Shown: one piece after another, positions 58,471-64,000 of the stretch | Position numbering within the stretch: position 1 is the stretch's first letter | Layout of the letters: the number at the start of each line of letters is the position of its first letter | From: Helianthus annuus | Lineage: Eukaryota > Streptophyta > Magnoliopsida > Asterales > Asteraceae | NCBI RefSeq assembly: GCF_002127325.2 | Contig: NC_035448.2 | Span: 121,558,282 to 121,622,281, forward strand | Length of the DNA: 64,000 bases | Direction: 5' to 3' | The notes under the pieces: generated by a model | Databases searched by the model: none | The model's input: the letters and a program-made list of their open reading frames with translations, nothing else | Told to the model about the DNA's origin: nothing | Made by a program: the position numbers and the translations under genes

Positions 58471-59037
58471 TGACCCAGTCATAGGAATTGCCTAATGATA
58501 GATAAATTGAATAACAGTAAAGTATAGTTAATTGATTAATTCACTATTGGATGAAAATAAACCAATGAGTGATATTATTGCTGGTATATTGGAATTGCCA
58601 TTATGTGACAAAATACTGATTGAGTAAGGTAAATGCAAATAAATATAAAACCTTAATACTGTAAGGTATAACAATATATTTGTATAAAAATGGAATGAAT
58701 TCACTCAGCATTCCCGCTGACAAAACCTTTTTCAAACATATTTCAGGTAATTATCATAAGGCTGGATACGGCACTGAAAGGCATCAAGAAATGGCTTATT
58801 AAAGAAATATTGTTTTATAAAATAAAATTTATCTTTATTAAAGCTACCATTTTAAAATAGGGAATTATCCCATCTATTTAAATCAAATCCGGTGTTTTCT
58901 AAACTCTGATATTTTTCCTAACTCACGGTCCTGATGAAAATTCCGCTGCAATGTTTTTCAAAAATAATCACCGGTACCACGGGACTGCTCACAGCACCCG
59001 ATTCCGTCCAGGGTGGGTCGGGGGTCGTGACAGAAGG

Positions 59038-59049
59038 TGGTATCAGAGC
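59038..59049 (+). promoter_or_regulatory. Primer-binding site of F
   Basis: TGGTATCAGAGC, initiator tRNA-Met complement, five bases after the LTR end. Confidence 0.95.
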
Positions 59050-59375
59050 TAAGCCACTACTTTGATCCTATAAGTGTTGTGATAATAATATTTAAACTTA
59101 AATAAAAGAGTTAGGAGATTGCTATTAACTGGTAGCACATCTGATAATATTCAAAAGTTGAATAAGAAAAGATGCCTTAGTATAAGTTAAGCCACTTGTT
59201 TAAGCTAATTAGGTGTTCTTTAATACCTAAACAATAAAGTTAGGAAAGTAATACAAATTAACTTATGTGTTATACATGAATACGTATATGTCAATATGCA
59301 CATATAATATCCTGGAGGTATTATTTTATTTTAATTATTCTGTGATATTAATAAGTGAAAATATTTGCAATCCAG

Positions 59376-60555
59376 ATGTCGAAGGAAGTATCATATAATC
59401 CAGAAGCTCATACTAATAATGAAAATCCTTTGGATAAAAATGCTATAGAAAATCTAATAGCTCAAGGAATAGCTAATGCTTTACCTTTAATAATTAAAGC
59501 TGTTAAAAATCCCATAGAACCCACCAAAGCTATGAGCAGTAAGCATACCCGTGACGATAGTTTTAACCATAGTGTCAATAGTGATAATAATGATATTACC
59601 AAAACCCCATTTCCTAAGAAGAAGAAGGCGATGACTCTCGGGTGTACCTACAAAGAATTTCTAGCCTGTAAACCAACCGAGTTCGCGGGCAGTGAAGGTG
59701 CCACGGCTGCTCTGCGATGGTTGGAAAAGACAGAGGCTGTTCTTACGATCAGCAAATGTGCTGAAGAAGATAAGGTGATGTATGCATCTAATCTCTTTAA
59801 GGAAGAAGCCTTAGAATGGTGGAATACTATTCTTCAGGCAAAAAGGAAGGACCATGGCTTATGCCATAAACTGGGAAGAATTCAAGGAAGTAGTAGAAAG
59901 AAAATTTTGTCCTCCTTATGAAAAGGAACGAATAACTAACAAGTTCCTAAATCATAAAATGATAGATGTGAATTGTCGTGAATATACGACAATATTCTTC
60001 GAATATGCAAGAATGGTACCAACTCTGGCTTCGCCAGAACCCGTACTAATTTCTCGTTATATTTGGGGATTAGTTAGCGAAATCCGAGACATAGTTAAGG
60101 CCGTTAAACCACAGACTATTGAGGAAGCAGTTGAACTAGCTAACATGCTGACAGATGGACTAATCCGCACAAGAGAAGAAAACAAGAAGAAAGAATTAGC
60201 CCAGAAAATTTTCCAAGAACTCAAGAAGAAAGAAACTGAACCGTCATTAGAGCAACCTATCTGCAGAAATAGTAACAAAACGCATTCAGGACGATGTCGT
60301 TTTAGGAACACACCCTACTGTGACTTCTGCAAGATGACCGGGCATACAGAGGAAGAGTGCAGAAGGAAAACTAACATCTGTTACAATTGCGGGGAAACCG
60401 GACACATCAAACCGTATTGCCCAAAACTAACCAAAACGTCTGACAACAAGGCTAGAACAACAAACGGAGCTAAGAAGAACGCGCTAGTATACGCACTTAC
60501 TACACAAGAAGTAGAGATGATTCCAGACGTAGTCACTGATATATATCTAAGTTAA
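59376..60555 (+). pseudogene. Gypsy F gag with a single-base frame change
   Basis: ATG at 59376 (an in-frame GTG lies 7 codons earlier). Residues ~90-155 start the gag domain (YKEFLACKPTEFAGSEG, EEALEWWNTIL). At the A5 run 59840-59844 the frame moves by +1; the new frame runs to TAA at 60553-60555 with the rest of the gag domain (INWEEFKEVVERKFCPP, LISRYIWGL) and two zinc knuckles, CDFCKMTGHTEEEC and CYNCGETGHIKPYC. One A too many explains it. It could also be an assembly error in a homopolymer or a recoding site. Confidence 0.9.
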
Positions 60556-60599
60556 GTTATTATTTGACCCTAGTACAAATAAAAGTTCATAAATAAATA

Positions 60600-61905
60600 C
60601 ATTCCGTCAAATATATCCTCTATTTCAGATCCATACCAAACTTGTTTGGTTTTCACTTTCGTTGAATCATTTATTTGGTCACGATCACCTTGTGGTGACG
60701 TTTTCACAAATTTGAAGCTTGTGCTAATCTCGTTGCACCTCTTACATACAGGTTTAATTATTCATTCATGTTGAATCCGCTTTGATTTATTCTATCAAAA
60801 CAATCTTAACACAATCGTGTGCTAAGATAATGATACACAAATTCATTTCATATTTCCGTGTATCTATCGAGCGCTTCGCAATCTTTATTGCTTTATCATC
60901 TTTGATCATTTAAATTTCAATCCAAAATCCTAATGTATTTATTTAAAACATTCGGATTTACTTCATTTGATTTACATCATGGTGAAACTCGTTTCATTCA
61001 CCACTACTATGACACCTTGTGGCGTCATAATAAATTTATAGCTTGAACTATTTTCAATTTCACTCCTAATATACGAATTTTAATTTTTGGTTCATATTCT
61101 TAACCAATCTTAATACAACTATGTGTTAAGATAAAAGTACACAGATTCATATCATATTCCGGTGTACTTCTTAAACATTTATCGAAAATTCTATGGTATT
61201 TCATTTTGTCTTTTCATCATCAATTGAAACTCCTATTTGAAATGAGTATCCAAGTTTTCTTCATTTAAACTTTCAGTTGATTATACGGTGAAATTATTCG
61301 AGCACCGTAATTATTGAAATTATTCCAATCATTACGACACCTTGCGGAGTCGTTACAAACTTGTAGCTTGGGCTAATCCTAATCATACGAACCATTCAAA
61401 ACCACGTATGTCTTTCGTTTGACTCATCATATGAAAGTAATCTTGATATAATTGTGTATTAAGACAATGATACACTAAACTCTATTGTATTCCAGTGTAT
61501 CCTTGCAATGTCAATACACTGATTTTTCTCTTGATATGATTCGATAAATAACAATGATCTTCGTGCTATTATTCTGACCTTATTGATTCTGAGTTTTCCT
61601 CAGTTGCCAATCAAAGTAAGTTTTCTTTTGATCATGAATTTTATTCTAAAAAGTCATTTCACTAACTGTAAACAGATATCTATTTGATCATATATCTGTT
61701 AACTTGAACCTAGTCCCATTCGAAACTATATCATTTCATCTCATTCAGTGGTCATCGATTTCTTGAACTATTTCAGTTGAACTTTTTAAAACCCTACTGA
61801 TACAACTAGTATTCACAAACTTTGACTCTGTGTCATTTACCTTAAAAGAATCCAGTTCCATTGACTAAATTATGACATAAATCTAACAGAAATATCATAA
61901 CCCAA
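60600..61905 (+). repeat. Non-coding internal region of F with degenerate ~0.3 kb repeats
   Basis: Three diverged units. Each has a CACCTTGTGGTG-like segment (about 60689, 61011, 61333) followed by a CTTGxxCTAAT segment, and a dyad TCTTAACACAATCGTGTGCTAAGA-like segment (60804-60827, 61109-61132, 61441-61464). No pol sequence. Confidence 0.75.
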
Positions 61906-61924
61906 ATCTCGAGGACGAGATTTT

Positions 61925-61941
61925 TATTAAGGTGGGGAGGA
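61925..61941 (+). other. Polypurine tract of F
   Basis: ATTAAGGTGGGGAGGA directly before TGTAACAACTG of the 3' LTR. Confidence 0.9.
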
Positions 61942-64000
61942 TGTAACAACTGTCACTAAAATCCATAATTAGGATGGTAATTAGCTATTAAGAAAACCCT
62001 AATTGAGAAACCCAAGTAATTCTGCACTAACCCTAAAATTTCCAGAACAATCAGAATCAGGATCAGGACCCCTAAAACTCAGGGGGGGCAAAACCCTAGT
62101 TACGATTATCTAAATAACTTGTTGGCCGTTTTGAATTTTACAATTTCATCAACTCAGCAAGCCTAGTTAGGGACGTGGCTACCTATAGAAACTATGTTAC
62201 CCCTCGCGTAGCGCGACGCCCATAGGGGTACCCCTCGCGCTACGCGACAGGGTCAAATTTCGTGTATAAATAGTAGAGGTTGGGACTTGAATTCTGGCAC
62301 AAAATCGACGTTAAAAGTCGAATTATACACGGAGATATGCTCTGTTTACCACAATTAACACACACAGATCTCAAAACGCTGTAGCAATCAGGGTAATAAC
62401 TCGATCGCTATTACGATTCAACGTCCGATCGATTATAACTATCCAACGATAGTCCAGGTGCTGCTCAATTGAGCTTGTACTTTGATTATTCGTCGTGATT
62501 TCGAATTGAATATTAGAGTGCTGTTCGAATTCGGACTATGCTCTGTTATTCGTTGTGAATCCGATTGAATTGTCGAGTATTGCACTGATTAATTGTTGTG
62601 AAGGTTTAATCTCGTGAATTGTCGTAATTGCTGTATTAGTTACAAACCCGTTTGTGTGAATTAGGCTAATCAGTAGAGTAGACTCTGCCCAAATTGAATC
62701 AGCAATATATCAAGGATATCTGTAGACTAAACTTTGCCCGTAGAAATTTGCAATGTGAGTTCATTTCTCTTTTCTCACCGTTTGTGAGTCCATATTCTTT
62801 TATCACAAGTTTTATCACCTTTTTGTAAAACAATTATATTGCAAATTGCTTTCTAAAAATCCTAAATGGTTACCAGTTATACTTACAGTGATTAAGTTAT
62901 TATATTTTATAAATAACTACTGGTATGGGAGGTATTATACATTATTTGATTCTCGTTACTATGACTCAGGAAGTTAGCATGACCACGATTATAACTAATA
63001 TTATTCTTAACATTTATGTATAAATCTAAATGGTGCATACCATAATAAAATAAGCAAGTATAATACTTTTAGTCAGGTTACTATACCCTGATATTACAAT
63101 TAGTGAATTAATATATTTTGGTAAGTTATAATAATTGACATGAAATGTCATTATTCTAGATTGCATGATTTTATGCTATAGATAATATATTTGACAAAGT
63201 AATAAGACATCATTATGTCCAAAGTCACTAGCTGAAAGAATGATCAGCAGTGATATGTCCAAAGACACTAGTTGAAAGAATGATCAACAGTGTTATAATT
63301 AAAATCACTAGTTGAAAGAATGATCAACAGTGATAATGACCAGAAGCACTAGTTGAAAGAATGATCAACAGTGCCATGAATAGAATCGCTAATTGAAAGA
63401 ATGATCAACAGCGATATGACCAAAGACCTTAGTTGAAAGAATGATCAACAGTGTTATGAACAAGTGATATGGTCAGAGTCACTAGTTGAAAGAATGATCA
63501 ACAGTGATATGACCCAGTCATAGGAATTGCCTAATGATAGATAAATTGAATAACAGTAAAGTATAGTTAATTGATTAATTCACTATTGGATGAAAATAAA
63601 CCAATGAGTGATATTATTGCTGGTATATTGGAATTGCCATTATGTGACAAAATACTGATTGAGTAAGGTAAATGCAAATAAATATAAAACCTTAATACTG
63701 TAAGGTATAACAATATATTTGTATAAAAATGGAATGAATTCACTCAGCATTCCCGCTGACAAAACCTTTTTCAAACATATTTCAGGTAATTATCATAAGG
63801 CTGGATACGGCACTGAAAGGCATCAAGAAATGGCTTATTAAAGAAATATTGTTTTATAAAATAAAATTTATCTTTATTAAAGCTACCATTTTAAAATAGG
63901 GAATTATCCCATCTATTTAAATCAAATCCGGTGTTTTCTAAACTCTGATATTTTTCCTAACTCACGGTCCTGATGAAAATTCCGCTGCAATGTTTTTCAA
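61942..64000 (+). repeat. F 3' LTR, truncated by the window
   Basis: About 99.5 percent the same as 56896-58961 by eye. Includes its own TATA box (62265-62272) and hairpin array (63226-63511). Confidence 0.95.

Larger units (their letters stand above)
56896..59032 (+). repeat. F 5' LTR (2137 bp)
   Basis: Starts TATAACAACTGTCAC (the 3' LTR has TGTAACAACTGTCAC, so the second base has mutated) and ends CGTGACA. Contains a promoter with a CG-rich inverted repeat and TATA box, a long leader and the hairpin array at 58186-58470. Confidence 0.95.
56896..64000 (+). mobile_element. Young gag-only Ty3/gypsy element F (TR-GAG-like)
   Basis: 5' LTR 56896-59032, PBS at 59038, gag 59376-60555, non-coding 60556-61924, PPT 61925-61941, 3' LTR from 61942, cut by the window edge (about 77 bp missing). 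It has no pol domain. LTRs differ at about 10 single bases over ~2.06 kb by eye, plus a G-run length difference. It is inserted in an E-family LTR. Confidence 0.93.

Overview
This is a plant nuclear DNA window built almost entirely of transposable elements. I see no intact host gene. The retroelement families (long Ty3/gypsy LTRs beginning TGTAACACC or TGTGACAACC, PIF/Harbinger elements carrying a trihelix/Myb-like second gene, plant LINEs) point to a eudicot. From memory of similar gag-pol proteins I suspect Asteraceae, but this is inference. Nothing bacterial (operons, RBS, CRISPR) applies.

Layout. 1-1843: 3' end of a minus-strand gypsy element. 1844-10660: two copies of one ~1 kb locus with different insertions. 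Copy 1 carries a hAT and is followed by a PIF/Harbinger pair; copy 2 carries a Helitron. Each copy supplies the empty site for the other's insertion. 11036-12841: a train of Tourist-type MITEs. 13061-14370: a deleted copia. 14936-15442: a Mutator-like MITE. 15872-42609: a deep nest. A decayed Harbinger (C) was entered 3 bp from its end by copia A (TSD TAGAC). Copia B sits in A's 3' LTR. Inside B lie a CACTA element (19364-23366), a Harbinger with a Myb-like gene (24931-29679) that is itself split by a gypsy solo LTR (26082-28962), and a full-length LINE (29818-35325). 42611-47260: fragments (Harbinger end, LINE tail, hAT MITE, receptor-kinase fragment, large foldback, two LTR pieces). 47261-56895: a decayed gypsy (E) with intact gag and truncated pol. 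56896-64000: a young gag-only gypsy element (F) with almost identical 2.1 kb LTRs.

How the parts work together. Most coding regions are broken; frameshifts, stops or a lost catalytic Asp are noted per entry. E gag is the only long intact reading frame. F is non-autonomous and would need a partner's pol. Target-site duplications allow the insertion order to be read for most elements.

The most unusual signal is in the F LTR: seven tandem ~40 bp units, each an imperfect stem-loop with a constant loop, in which sequence differences between units fall as compensating pairs in the stem. Other highlights are PIF/Harbinger elements abutting with a single shared TAA (several times), reciprocal empty sites for a Helitron and a hAT, a Helitron whose 3' hairpin region is repeated five times, a ~600 bp palindrome between two convergent Harbinger genes, and a 1.2 kb foldback made of TATAGGCCTATA-like palindromes.
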